From Streptomyces viridiviolaceus (GTDB lineage: Bacteria > Actinomycetota > Actinomycetes > Streptomycetales > Streptomycetaceae): 64,000 nt of DNA. Under the pieces are notes generated by a model that saw nothing but the letters and a program-made list of their open reading frames with translations, ran no database searches and was not told the origin of the DNA. Below are positions 47,701 to 55,983 of the stretch, piece by piece; within the stretch, counting starts at the first letter, position 1; each line of letters begins with the position of its first letter. The position numbers and the translations under genes are program-made. Where the stretch lies: positions 109,611 through 173,610 of the forward strand of contig NZ_BMWA01000009.1 of NCBI RefSeq assembly GCF_014650995.1, written 5' to 3'.

Positions 47701-50571
47701 ATGACCGATCTGGAGGCAGCACTGCGCGAGGTCGTCCGGGGCGAGGTCGGGTTCGACGTCACCTCCCGGGCGTTGACGACGATGGACGCGTCCAACTACC
47801 GGCGGGTGCCGCTCGGTGTCGTGGCACCGCGCGACGCCGACGACGTGGCGGCCGCGCTGGAGGTGTGCCGGGGGCACGGGGTACCGGTCGTGCCGCGCGG
47901 CGGGGGCACCTCGATCGCCGGGCAGGCGACGGGGACGGGCGTGGTGCTGGACTTCACCCGGCACATGAACCGGCTGCTGGACCTGGACCCGCGGGAGCGC
48001 ACGGCCGTCGTCCAGCCGGGACTGGTCCTGGACCGCCTCCAGGAGGCGGCCGCCCCGCACGGCCTGCGCTTCGGGCCCGATCCCTCCACGCACAGCCGGT
48101 GCACGCTCGGCGGGATGATCGGCAACAACTCCTGCGGGTCGCACTCGGTGGCCTGGGGCACGACGGCGGACAGCGTGCGGGAGCTGACGGTGCTCACCGC
48201 GCGCGGGCGGCGGCTCCGGCTCGGGCAGGGCTGGACCGGGGCGCCGCAGGGTCTGCGGGAGCTGGCGGAGGGCGAACTCGCGCGACTGCGCACCGGCTTC
48301 CCCGAACTGCCCCGCCGCATCTCCGGATACGCACTGGACGCGCTGCTGCCCGAGAACGGCGCGGACGTGGCCCGGTCCTTCTGCGGTTCGGAGGGCACCC
48401 TCGGCGTGCTGACCGAGGCCGTCGTCCGGCTCGTCGAGGCGCCGCCCGCGCGTGCGCTCGCGGTGCTGGCCTACGCCGACGAGGGCGCGGCGGCGGAGGC
48501 GGCGGCCGGGCTGCTGCCGCTCGGGCCGCTGACGGTGGAGGGCATGGCGGCGGACCTGGTGCCGGAACCGGCCGGGCTGCCCCGCGGCGGGGCCTGGCTG
48601 TTCGTGGAGACCGGCGGGCGGACGGAGGCGGAGGCACGCGCGCGTGCCGAGGCGGTCGTGCGGGCCGCCGACGTCGTCGACGCCCGGGTGGTGACCGACC
48701 CGGCGGGGCAGCGGGCGCTGTGGCGGATCCGGGAGGACGCGAGCGGCACGGCGACGCGGATGCCGGACGGCTCCGAGGCGTGGCCCGGGTGGGAGGACTG
48801 CGCGGTGCCACCCGCGCGGCTAGGCGCCTACCTGCGGGACTTCCGTGGCCTGCTCACCGCCCATGGCCTGCGCGGCACGCCGTACGGGCACTTCGGTGAC
48901 GGCTGCATCCACGTCCGCATCGACTTCGACCTGCTGACCGAGGCGGGGATCGCCCGCTTCCGCCGCTTCTCCGAGGAACTCGCCGAACTGGTCGTCGCAC
49001 ACGGCGGCTCGCTGTCGGGGGAGCACGGCGACGGACAGGCGCGGGCGGAGCTGCTGCCGAGGATGTACGGCCCGGAGACGGTGGCCCTGTTCGAGAAGGC
49101 CAAGGCGGTCTGGGACCCGGACGACCTGCTCAACCCCGGCATGCTGGTGCGCCCGGCGCCGCTCGACGCGAACCTCCGCTTCTCCGTCCTGCCGCGCCGC
49201 CCGGTGGACGTCGCCTTCGGCTACCCGTCCGACGGCGGTGACTTCTCGGCGGCCGTACGGCGCTGCGTGGGCGTCGCCAAGTGCCGTACGGCGTCGGCGG
49301 CGGGCCCGTCCGTCATGTGCCCGTCCTTCCGGGTGACGGGGCAGGAGGAGCACTCCACGCGCGGGCGTGCCCGGCTGCTGCACGAGATGCTCGCCGGAGA
49401 GCTGGTGACCGAGGGCTGGCGGTCGACGGAGGTCCGCGACGCCCTCGACCTGTGCCTGTCCTGCAAGGGCTGCCGCTCGGACTGCCCGGTCGAGGTCGAC
49501 ATGGCCACCTACAAGGCCGAGTTCCTGCACCACCACTACGCCGGCCGCCGCCGCCCCGCCGCCCACTACAGCATGGGGTGGCTGCCGGTGTGGCTGCGCT
49601 GGGCGGCCCGCACGGGGACGGCACCGGTCGTCAACGCGCTGGCGTCCGTGGGGCCGGTGGCGGCGGTGGCCAAGCGGCTGGGCGGGATCGCGGGGGAGCG
49701 GGCGGTGCCGCGACTGGCGGGGGAGACGTTCAGCCGGTGGTGGCGGAAACGGGCTCGCACGGAAGGCGCGGGGGAGCTGGTCGTCCTGTGGCCCGACACC
49801 TTCACCGAGCACCTGTCGCCGTCCGTGGGCCGGGCGGCCGTACGGGTCCTGGAGGCGGCGGGGCTGCGCGTGGCCCTGCCGCCGACGCTGCGGACACCGC
49901 GCGGCCGGATCGGCGACGGCAGGTCGCGCACGGCGGCCGCCCTGCTGACGGCCCGTCGTGGCCGGGTGTGCTGCGGGCTGACGTACGTCTCCACGGGCCA
50001 GCTCGACCGGGCGCGCGCGGTGATGCGCCGCACGCTCGACCTCATGGCCCCGGTGCTGGAGTCCGGCGCCCCGGTCGTCGTCCTGGAGCCGAGCTGCGCC
50101 GCGGCCCTGCGCACCGACCTGCCGGAGCTGCTGCACGACGATCCCCGCGCGGCCCGGCTCGCCGCCCGCGTCCTCACCTTCGCGGAGACGCTGGAGCGCC
50201 ATGCCCCCGACTGGACCCCGCCGGCCATCGACCGCCCGGTCACCGGCCAGACCCACTGCCACCAGCACGCGGTCCTCGGCGACACGGCCGACCGCCGCCT
50301 GCGCGAGGCCGCCGGCCTCACCGGCGAGCTGAGCGGCGGCTGCTGCGGACTCGCCGGCAACTTCGGCTTCGAGAAGGGCCACTACGAGGTGTCGGCGGCC
50401 TGCGCGGAGGACCAGCTGCTGCCGGCGGTGCGCGAGGCACCGGAGGGAGCGGTGGTCCTGGCGGACGGCTTCTCCTGCCGTACGCAACTGGCACAGCTCG
50501 CGGGGGTACGGGGGCGTCATCTGGCGGAGGTGCTGGCGGAGGGGCTGGGCGGTCGTGATGAGAACGGGTGA
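47701..50571 (+). CDS. FAD/Fe-S D-2-hydroxyacid dehydrogenase, one-polypeptide form
   Basis: A 956-aa fusion. Residues 35-190 are FAD_binding_4 (PRGGGTSIAGQATGTGVVLDF, then MIGNNSCGSHSVAWGTT), 200-460 the FAD-linked oxidase C domain (YGHFGDGCIHVRIDF, SGEHGDGQARAELLPRMYG). After 525 comes a ferredoxin-like part (CRTASAAGPSVMCPSF, CLSCKGCRSDCPVEVDM; two 4Fe-4S clusters), then CCG-type cysteine motifs (EPSCAAAL, GCCGLAGNFGFE) near 800-890. The layout fits D-lactate or D-2-hydroxyglutarate dehydrogenases passing electrons to a quinone or flavoprotein. CATCCT six bases before the ATG suggests leaderless expression. Confidence 0.92.
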   Translation: MTDLEAALREVVRGEVGFDVTSRALTTMDASNYRRVPLGVVAPRDADDVAAALEVCRGHGVPVVPRGGGTSIAGQATGTGVVLDFTRHMNRLLDLDPRERTAVVQPGLVLDRLQEAAAPHGLRFGPDPSTHSRCTLGGMIGNNSCGSHSVAWGTTADSVRELTVLTARGRRLRLGQGWTGAPQGLRELAEGELARLRTGFPELPRRISGYALDALLPENGADVARSFCGSEGTLGVLTEAVVRLVEAPPARALAVLAYADEGAAAEAAAGLLPLGPLTVEGMAADLVPEPAGLPRGGAWLFVETGGRTEAEARARAEAVVRAADVVDARVVTDPAGQRALWRIREDASGTATRMPDGSEAWPGWEDCAVPPARLGAYLRDFRGLLTAHGLRGTPYGHFGDGCIHVRIDFDLLTEAGIARFRRFSEELAELVVAHGGSLSGEHGDGQARAELLPRMYGPETVALFEKAKAVWDPDDLLNPGMLVRPAPLDANLRFSVLPRRPVDVAFGYPSDGGDFSAAVRRCVGVAKCRTASAAGPSVMCPSFRVTGQEEHSTRGRARLLHEMLAGELVTEGWRSTEVRDALDLCLSCKGCRSDCPVEVDMATYKAEFLHHHYAGRRRPAAHYSMGWLPVWLRWAARTGTAPVVNALASVGPVAAVAKRLGGIAGERAVPRLAGETFSRWWRKRARTEGAGELVVLWPDTFTEHLSPSVGRAAVRVLEAAGLRVALPPTLRTPRGRIGDGRSRTAAALLTARRGRVCCGLTYVSTGQLDRARAVMRRTLDLMAPVLESGAPVVVLEPSCAAALRTDLPELLHDDPRAARLAARVLTFAETLERHAPDWTPPAIDRPVTGQTHCHQHAVLGDTADRRLREAAGLTGELSGGCCGLAGNFGFEKGHYEVSAACAEDQLLPAVREAPEGAVVLADGFSCRTQLAQLAGVRGRHLAEVLAEGLGGRDENG

Positions 50572-50600
50572 CAAAACCGTCCTGAGTGTCATCCACCCGC

Positions 50601-50876
50601 TCAGTTGAGCCCGCGCAGTCTCCGTCCCCGGCTCTCGGCGACGCGCAGCGCGTCGCCGAGAGCCTCGGTCAATCGCTCCGCGAGGTAGTGGAGTTCGTAG
50701 TGTGAGGCGTCGGGAAGAATATTCCGGGCGTGGGTGATCAGCTCCGTGCCCATGGCGAGCTGAGTGGCCTCGGCGATGTCGGCCAGCCGCGACACGGGGC
50801 CACCGTCGTCATCGGTGACCAGGTAGCACGGCTTGCCCTCGTCACCGGCCCAGGGCAGCAGCCGCGGCTCCTTCAC
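50601..50876 (-). CDS. Small conserved hypothetical protein
   Basis: A 91-aa acidic protein (LLPWAGDEGKPCYLVTDDDG, RLADIAEATQLAMGTELITH, then ILPDASHYELHYLAERLTEAL). It resembles proteins often found in Streptomyces beside small regulatory gene clusters, with no assigned function. The GTG at 50876 overlaps the stop of the 79-codon gene (GTGA) and GGAGGGAGG lies before it, so translation is coupled. Confidence 0.78.
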   Translation of the reverse strand: MKEPRLLPWAGDEGKPCYLVTDDDGGPVSRLADIAEATQLAMGTELITHARNILPDASHYELHYLAERLTEALGDALRVAESRGRRLRGLN

Positions 50877-51112
50877 GCCGCCTCCCTCCCGTACGGCCGG
50901 CACGCGACGACGTACGGGCGCACGGACACCGTCTCGGCACCGTCGAGGACGGAGGGCAGGCCGTAGGGGCTGCGGTGGGAGGGGAGGGGGAGGACGTCGG
51001 GTGCGGCCAGTCGTTGTGGTGCCGGAGGTGAGGCCGGGTGACGCAGACGCGGGCCTCGAGGGTCGAACAGCAGGCTCACCCACGTGACGATGCGGCCGAT
51101 TAGCTCGGTCAT
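50873..51112 (-). CDS. 79-aa hypothetical protein coupled to the next gene
   Basis: A 79-residue protein beginning MTELIGRIVTWVSLLFDPRG (a short amphipathic helix), followed by a Pro/Arg-rich middle (RHPASPPAPQRLAAPDVLPL) and an aromatic end (RPYVVACRPYG). Its stop overlaps the GTG of the 91-aa gene. Paired genes of this size and order recur in Streptomyces, which supports it over chance. Function unknown. Confidence 0.62.
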   Translation of the reverse strand: MTELIGRIVTWVSLLFDPRGPRLRHPASPPAPQRLAAPDVLPLPSHRSPYGLPSVLDGAETVSVRPYVVACRPYGREAA

Positions 51113-51189
51113 GTCAACAGCTCCGATCAGGGCTCAGCTGGTGGCCACCCCCCCCGGACGGCTCCACCCGTCGCAGGGGTCCTGACTCC

Positions 51190-51642
51190 GTGTTGGCAGT
51201 CGTGGCATGGTGCGTGCGGCTCCGGAAACGGAGTGTTTCCGCGCGGCATCTGCTGGCGGTGGCCGGTATCAACCGGTACGCGTCGCTGTTCGAGCATGCC
51301 GCGTACGCGCATCTGCACAAGGACCCGCTGCGGGAGAGCATCGGCACCATCCTCACCACCCAGGTCCACGACGGGAAGAAGGCGTTCACCTCGGCGTACT
51401 TCCACAGCGGGGCGCAGTTGCGCGACGAGGTGGTGGCGGCGGGCTTCGAGGGTGCGGACGTGTTCGGGATCGAAGGCCCCGCGTGGTCCTTGCTGGCGGC
51501 GGCGGAGCGGAACACCGGTCAGTCGTTCCGTGACTCGGACCTGTTCGATTCGGTGCTCGCCGCCGCCCGCATGGCCGAGTCCCACCCGGAGCTGCTGGCG
51601 GCCGGTTCGCACCTGCTGGCCATCGGGCGCCGACCGGCGTGA
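51190..51642 (+). pseudogene. 5'-truncated SAM-dependent methyltransferase
   Basis: The frame reads GINRYASLFEHAAYAHLHKD, then TTQVHDGKKAFTSAYFHSGA, GADVFGIEGPAWSLLAAAER and ends before TGA at 51642. This is the C-terminal half of a family of class I methyltransferases common in Streptomyces. The N-terminal half with the SAM-binding glycine motif is missing; homology appears to start near 51240 with LLAVAGINRY. The upstream 130 bases do not continue it in another frame. I conclude it is a remnant, not an active enzyme. Confidence 0.72.
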
Positions 51643-51665
51643 GCCGGGGGCGGGGGAGGGGAACC

Positions 51666-53252
51666 GTGGTGCGTCGCCGGGGCGTTCTTGATCGTATGCG
51701 TGGTTCGGGCGACGGGCGGAGCGGGGCGCGGGGGCGGACGCGCGCCGGCAAGAGGCGGTGGGTGACCGGGTGCGGGGCGGCGGCGCTGGCCGTCGTGGCC
51801 GGGTCCGTCCTCGTGTCGGACGACAAGGCTCCCGGCATCACCGCACCGCACGCGTGCCGCACCACCGCCCATGGCACCGCGCCCGTGGCCCGGCCCGCCC
51901 CGGCCGGTGCCGCACCCGCCGCCGACTTCGACGGGGACGGCCACCCCGACCTGGCCTTCGGCTCGCAGGGGGACGTGAAGGGCGGGTATGGCGGCGGCAG
52001 CATCGAGGTGGCGTACGGGGCGGGGGACGGCACGGGCCTCGGCCGCTGCCAGTACCTCACGCAGGACGACCCCGGGATACCCGGGAGGAACCGCCACGAG
52101 GCGTTCTTCGGGACCGATGTGGTGGCCCGTGACCTCGACGAGGACGGGTACACCGACCTCGCCACCGCCGTCTTCGACTGGAGACCGGGCGTCGTCGTCA
52201 TGTGGGGTTCCCCGGACGGGCTGTCGCGTGCCAATCGGGTACCGGGGACGGACGGCAGCCACGTCGCGTGGGACAACGACCCGATCCTGGAGGAGCAGCT
52301 CGCAGCCGGTGACTTCGACGGGGACGGGCACGCCGACCTCGTCTTCGGGCTCGGTTCCGGCAGAGGGCTGCTCAAGGGTCCCTTCGAACGGGACGGCACC
52401 CCGGCGGGGACGGGGCGGGTCCCCGCCCCGCGCGAGCCCGAGGGGGGTGTCGAGTCCGCGACTTTCCGTGACCTCGTCGCCGGGGACCTGGACGGCGACG
52501 GCGCCGACGACCTGGTGACCTTCCACTACGGCGGGCCCTCCGGTGCGCCGTGGTCCGAGAAGCGCTGGCCGGTCGGCTACTTCCGGGGCGGCCCGGACGG
52601 CCTCACCCAGCCGGACGGCGTCGACCTCCCCGGCGCGGCGACGGCGGCCGTCGGTGACGTGGACAGCGACGGATACGGCGACCTGGTCCTCAGCCCCCGG
52701 GGCGGCGACGCGAGCCGCAGCGGGGTGACGGTGGTGTACGGGTCGGAGTCCGGGCCGGGGAAGCGGAGGACGACGATCGACCGCGACACGCCGGGTGTGC
52801 CCGGTGAGGAACCCCAGGACGAGAACGCCGTCCTCGGCTCCCTGGACACCGGGGACGTGAACGGCGACGGATACGCGGACGTGGTGGCCGGAGCTTCCCG
52901 GCGGGCCCCGTACGCGGAGCCGGGCCCGGAGCAGGTGCTGTTCCTGCCGGGCGGGCCGGACGGCCTCACCGGTGAAGGGGCCCGGGTGCTCGACGGGAGC
53001 GACCTCGGCGCCGACCCGGGCGGGCGGGCCGGCTTCGGCAGTTCGGTGGGCCTCACCGACCTGGACGGCGACCACCGGGCCGAGCTGGTGGTGACCGCGC
53101 CGGGCAGCGACACGATCGACAGCGTCGCCTGGCTGCTGCCCGGCACGGCCGACGGACCGTCCACCGGGGGCGTCACCCGGCTGCACGGGGACACCTTCGA
53201 CGACAGCGAGGGGCTGGACCTGCTCATGGGCGGCGGGGGGATCGCCCGCTAG
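51666..53252 (+). CDS. FG-GAP repeat protein, exported seven-bladed propeller
   Basis: A 528-aa protein with an N-terminal membrane anchor or signal (RRWVTGCGAAALAVVAGSVL) and at least seven integrin-like calcium repeats of form DxDGDGxxD: DFDGDGHPDLAFG, DLDEDGYTDLATA, DFDGDGHADLVFG, DLDGDGADDLVTF, DVDSDGYGDLVLS, DVNGDGYADVVAG and DLDGDHRAELVVT. They predict a seven-bladed propeller outside the cell with a calcium in each blade. I start at GTG 51666, six bases after GGAGG; 51639 is an alternative. Adhesion or enzyme-scaffold roles are typical but unproven. Follows the truncated methyltransferase. Confidence 0.87.
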   Translation: MVRRRGVLDRMRGSGDGRSGARGRTRAGKRRWVTGCGAAALAVVAGSVLVSDDKAPGITAPHACRTTAHGTAPVARPAPAGAAPAADFDGDGHPDLAFGSQGDVKGGYGGGSIEVAYGAGDGTGLGRCQYLTQDDPGIPGRNRHEAFFGTDVVARDLDEDGYTDLATAVFDWRPGVVVMWGSPDGLSRANRVPGTDGSHVAWDNDPILEEQLAAGDFDGDGHADLVFGLGSGRGLLKGPFERDGTPAGTGRVPAPREPEGGVESATFRDLVAGDLDGDGADDLVTFHYGGPSGAPWSEKRWPVGYFRGGPDGLTQPDGVDLPGAATAAVGDVDSDGYGDLVLSPRGGDASRSGVTVVYGSESGPGKRRTTIDRDTPGVPGEEPQDENAVLGSLDTGDVNGDGYADVVAGASRRAPYAEPGPEQVLFLPGGPDGLTGEGARVLDGSDLGADPGGRAGFGSSVGLTDLDGDHRAELVVTAPGSDTIDSVAWLLPGTADGPSTGGVTRLHGDTFDDSEGLDLLMGGGGIAR

Positions 53253-53280
53253 CGCCGTACGAAGCGGTACGCCTTCAGAA

Positions 53281-53379
53281 GACTCAGGGGACTCAGGGGA
53301 CTCAGGGGACTCACGGGACTCAGGGGACTCAGGGGACTCGGGGGACTCAGGGGACTCAGGGGACTCGGGGGACTCAGGG
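53281..53379. repeat. 9-bp tandem repeat, eleven copies, at the Nudix gene end
   Basis: The unit is GACTCAGGG with three variant copies (GACTCACGG, GACTCGGGG twice), 99 bases in all. On the minus strand the Nudix frame reads each consensus unit as CCC TGA GTC, so the gene stops at the first unit and every later one repeats that stop. Two other frames give LSP and PES repeats. Confidence 0.9.
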
Positions 53380-53826
53380 GACCGTCTCGCCCCGCACCAG
53401 CGGACCGCACACCGGCTGGGCGCCCTCGGGCAGGTCGTCCGGGGCGCACCAGCGGGCCTCCAGGATCTCGAACGGGTCGAGGCGCAGTTCGCCGCCGAGC
53501 AGACGGGCCTCGTACGCCACCTCCATGCGGGTACGGAAGCCGCTGTTCAGCATCACCAGGCGGCCCACCTCCACGTCGAGGCCGGTCTCCTCCTTGACCT
53601 CGCGCACCACCGTCGCCCGGAAGTCCTCGCCCTTGCGCGCGAAGCCGCTCGGCAGGCCCCACTGGCGGCCCGGCGGCCACATCCGGTGCCGGAGCATCAG
53701 CACCCGCCCCTCGTCGTCGCGCACGACGCCGGTCACGCCGACGACGAACTTGGCGTTCAGACACCACATGATGCGGCTCTGCACCGGGCGCAGCATGCGC
53801 CAGACGCGGGCGAGGAGTCGTCTCAC
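53374..53826 (-). CDS. Nudix hydrolase
   Basis: A 150-aa pyrophosphohydrolase. The Nudix box reads GFARKGEDFRATVVREVKEE followed by TGL, with the Gly, the REVKEE metal-binding glutamates and spacing correct (about residues 60-82). The substrate, a nucleoside diphosphate derivative, is unknown. The N-terminus (RRLLARVWRML) is basic and amphipathic. The stop codon lies in the 9-bp tandem repeat, so its last residues may have been replaced by repeat expansion. Convergent with the FG-GAP gene. Confidence 0.9.
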   Translation of the reverse strand: MRRLLARVWRMLRPVQSRIMWCLNAKFVVGVTGVVRDDEGRVLMLRHRMWPPGRQWGLPSGFARKGEDFRATVVREVKEETGLDVEVGRLVMLNSGFRTRMEVAYEARLLGGELRLDPFEILEARWCAPDDLPEGAQPVCGPLVRGETVP

Positions 53827-54000
53827 GGGGCCTCCGGGTGGGTGCGGGGAGTCGGGCCGGTCGTCTCGTCGCTGCGGACGCTATCCCGCCCGCGAGGCGT
53901 CCCGTCCGGCGAGCCCGTCCGTCCGGTGGATATCCGTTGACAGGCGCGCTCCCCGCCGACGACAGTTGCATGGCAGGGCTACACGCCTGACCGAGTCCAC

Positions 54001-54006
54001 TACCCT
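54001..54006 (+). promoter_or_regulatory. -10 element TACCCT of the leaderless EamA gene
   Basis: TACCCT is followed by five bases and GTG 54012. There is no ribosome-binding site. This supports the GTG over the next in-frame starts. Confidence 0.5.
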
Positions 54007-54011
54007 GGACT

Positions 54012-55052
54012 GTGCCGTACAGCACGGTGAACGACACCGAATCGCAGACCGTCCCCGGAGCACCCGTGAGCACCCCCAGCGCCACCCCCGGCACGCCGAC
54101 CCCGGCCGCCCCCGCGGCTCCGCACGCCACCGGCGGCACGCCGGCGCCGGGCGGCACCCCCGGCCGATGGGGCTCCCTCGGACCGGTCGGCCTGGTACTC
54201 GCCGGCGGCGTCTCCGTGCAGTTCGGTGCCGCGCTGGCGGTCAGTCTGATGCCCCGGGCCGGGGCGCTCGGGGTCGTGACCCTGCGGCTGGTGGTGGCCG
54301 CGGTCGTCCTGCTGCTGGTCTGCCGTCCCCGGCTGCGCGGCCACTCCCGCGCCGACTGGGGCACGGTCGTCGTCTTCGGCATCGCCATGGCCGGCATGAA
54401 CGGCCTCTTCTACCAGGCCGTCGACCGCATCCCCCTCGGCCCCGCCGTCACCCTGGAGGTGCTCGGCCCGCTCGCCCTCTCCGTCCTCGCCTCCCGCCGC
54501 GCGGTCAACCTCATCTGGGCCGCGCTCGCCCTGGCCGGTGTCTTCCTCCTCGGTGGCGGCGGCTTCGACGGCCTCGACCCGGCCGGTGCCGCCTTCGCGC
54601 TGGGAGCGGGGGCCATGTGGGCCGCGTACATCGTCTTCAGCGCCCGTACGGGCCGCCGCTTCCCGCAGGCGGACGGACTGGCCCTCGCCATGGCGGTCGG
54701 GGCCGTGCTGTTCCTGCCTCTGGGCATCGCCGAGTCGGGGGCCAGGCTGGTCGACCCGGTGACGCTCGCGCTGGGTGCCGGGGTGGCCCTGCTCTCCTCC
54801 GTCCTGCCGTACACCCTCGAACTGCTCGCCCTGCGCCGCCTGCCCGCGCCCACCTTCGCCATCCTCATGAGCCTGGAGCCCGCCCTCGCCGCGGCGGCCG
54901 GCTTCCTCATCCTCGACCAGGCCCTGTCCGCCGGCCAGTCCGCCGCCATCGCCCTGGTCATCGCGGCCAGCATGGGGGCGGTGCGGACCCAGGTGGGGCG
55001 GGGCAAGAGGGCCGAGCGAGCGCTGCCGGGGCCGGGGGCCGACGGCCAGTAG
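54012..55052 (+). CDS. EamA/RhtA-type exporter
   Basis: A 346-aa drug/metabolite superfamily transporter with ten membrane helices in two EamA halves (YQAVDRIPLGPAVTLEVLGP and LPYTLELLALRRLPAPTFAI, LMSLEPALAAAAGFLILDQ are the conserved stretches). The first 55 residues form a Pro/Thr/Gly-rich cytoplasmic tail. The family exports amino acids such as threonine and homoserine; the substrate here is uncertain. Leaderless start at GTG 54012, monocistronic. Confidence 0.9.
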   Translation: MPYSTVNDTESQTVPGAPVSTPSATPGTPTPAAPAAPHATGGTPAPGGTPGRWGSLGPVGLVLAGGVSVQFGAALAVSLMPRAGALGVVTLRLVVAAVVLLLVCRPRLRGHSRADWGTVVVFGIAMAGMNGLFYQAVDRIPLGPAVTLEVLGPLALSVLASRRAVNLIWAALALAGVFLLGGGGFDGLDPAGAAFALGAGAMWAAYIVFSARTGRRFPQADGLALAMAVGAVLFLPLGIAESGARLVDPVTLALGAGVALLSSVLPYTLELLALRRLPAPTFAILMSLEPALAAAAGFLILDQALSAGQSAAIALVIAASMGAVRTQVGRGKRAERALPGPGADGQ

Positions 55053-55103
55053 CACCTTCCACCGCCCGGGCCGGGCCCCGGCCCCGCCCCGGATCAATTC
55101 ATG

Positions 55104-55115
55104 CAAGCATGCTTG
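55104..55115. promoter_or_regulatory. Perfect palindrome upstream of the catabolic operon
   Basis: CAAGCATGCTTG is a perfect 12-bp inverted repeat in a stretch (55093-55125) far more A/T-rich than its surroundings, about 75 bases before the first gene of the operon. It looks like a TetR-type operator; no regulator gene is visible between here and the window end, so the repressor may lie beyond. Confidence 0.5.
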
Positions 55116-55188
55116 ATTGTTTCTGGGCCTGCTGCCATGCTCCTCACCACACCGCGCCGCACGCCGCCGTGCCCGAGGGGAGCGCTCC

Positions 55189-55983
55189 GTGTCCGACCCG
55201 ACGCCCGTGTTCGACGACCTGCGCGAGGAGAGCGAGGAACTCGACGCGCTGGTCGCCCGGCTGAGCCCCGAGCAGTGGGCGCTCGCCACCCCCGCCCCGC
55301 GCTGGACCATCGCCCACCAGATCGCGCACCTGGCCTGGACGGACCGGTCGGCCCTCCTGGCCGTCACCGACGAGGACGGGTTCCGTGCCCTGGTCGAGAA
55401 GGCCCTGACCGCGCCCGGCACCTTCGTCGACGAGGGTGCGGAGGAGGGTGCCGCCCTGCCGCCCGCCGAACTGCTGACGGCCTGGCGGGAAGGACGTACC
55501 GCGCTCGACAAGGCGCTGCGGGAGGCCCCGGCCGGCGCTCGCTTCCCCTGGTACGGACCGCCCATGGCGGCCGCCTCCATGGCCACCGCCCGGCTCATGG
55601 AGACCTGGGCCCACGGCCTGGACATCGCGGACACGATCGGTGTGATGCGCCCACCCACCGACCGTCTGAAGCATGTGGCCCGCATCGGGGTCCGTGCCCG
55701 GGACTACGCCTTCACGGCCCACGGCCTCACCCCGCCCGCCGAGCAGTTCCGCGTCGAGCTCACCGGTCCGAACGGTGACCTGTGGGCGTACGGACCCGAG
55801 GACGCCGCCCAGCGGGTCACCGGCCCCGCCCTCGACTTCTGCCTCCTCGCCACCCGGCGCGCCCACCGCGCCGACCTCGCCCTCACCGCCGTCGGTCCCG
55901 AGGCCGACCGCTGGCTCGACATCGCCCAGGCGTTCGCGGGACCGCCCGGCACCGGCCGCCCGCCGAAGGGGGACGCCCGGTGA
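55189..55983 (+). CDS. TIGR03084-like DinB/mycothiol-type metal protein
   Basis: A 264-aa protein resembling the TIGR03084 family. DEL/E-rich start, then PRWTIAHQIAHLAWTDRSAL near 40 with the first metal His, ARLMETWAHGLDIADTIG near 145 with the second and ATRRAHRADLALTAVG near 225. Such proteins fold like mycothiol-dependent isomerases and often open operons for acyl-CoA breakdown; function unknown. Start at GTG 55189, seven bases after GAGGGGAG. The stop overlaps the AtuA start (GTGA). Confidence 0.87.
   Translation: MSDPTPVFDDLREESEELDALVARLSPEQWALATPAPRWTIAHQIAHLAWTDRSALLAVTDEDGFRALVEKALTAPGTFVDEGAEEGAALPPAELLTAWREGRTALDKALREAPAGARFPWYGPPMAAASMATARLMETWAHGLDIADTIGVMRPPTDRLKHVARIGVRARDYAFTAHGLTPPAEQFRVELTGPNGDLWAYGPEDAAQRVTGPALDFCLLATRRAHRADLALTAVGPEADRWLDIAQAFAGPPGTGRPPKGDAR

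Noticed and set aside
53384..54397. Long minus-strand ORF extending the Nudix gene upstream and through the tandem repeat
   Set aside because: It is a different frame from the Nudix domain, with a Pro/Ser-rich translation that only reads the repeat.
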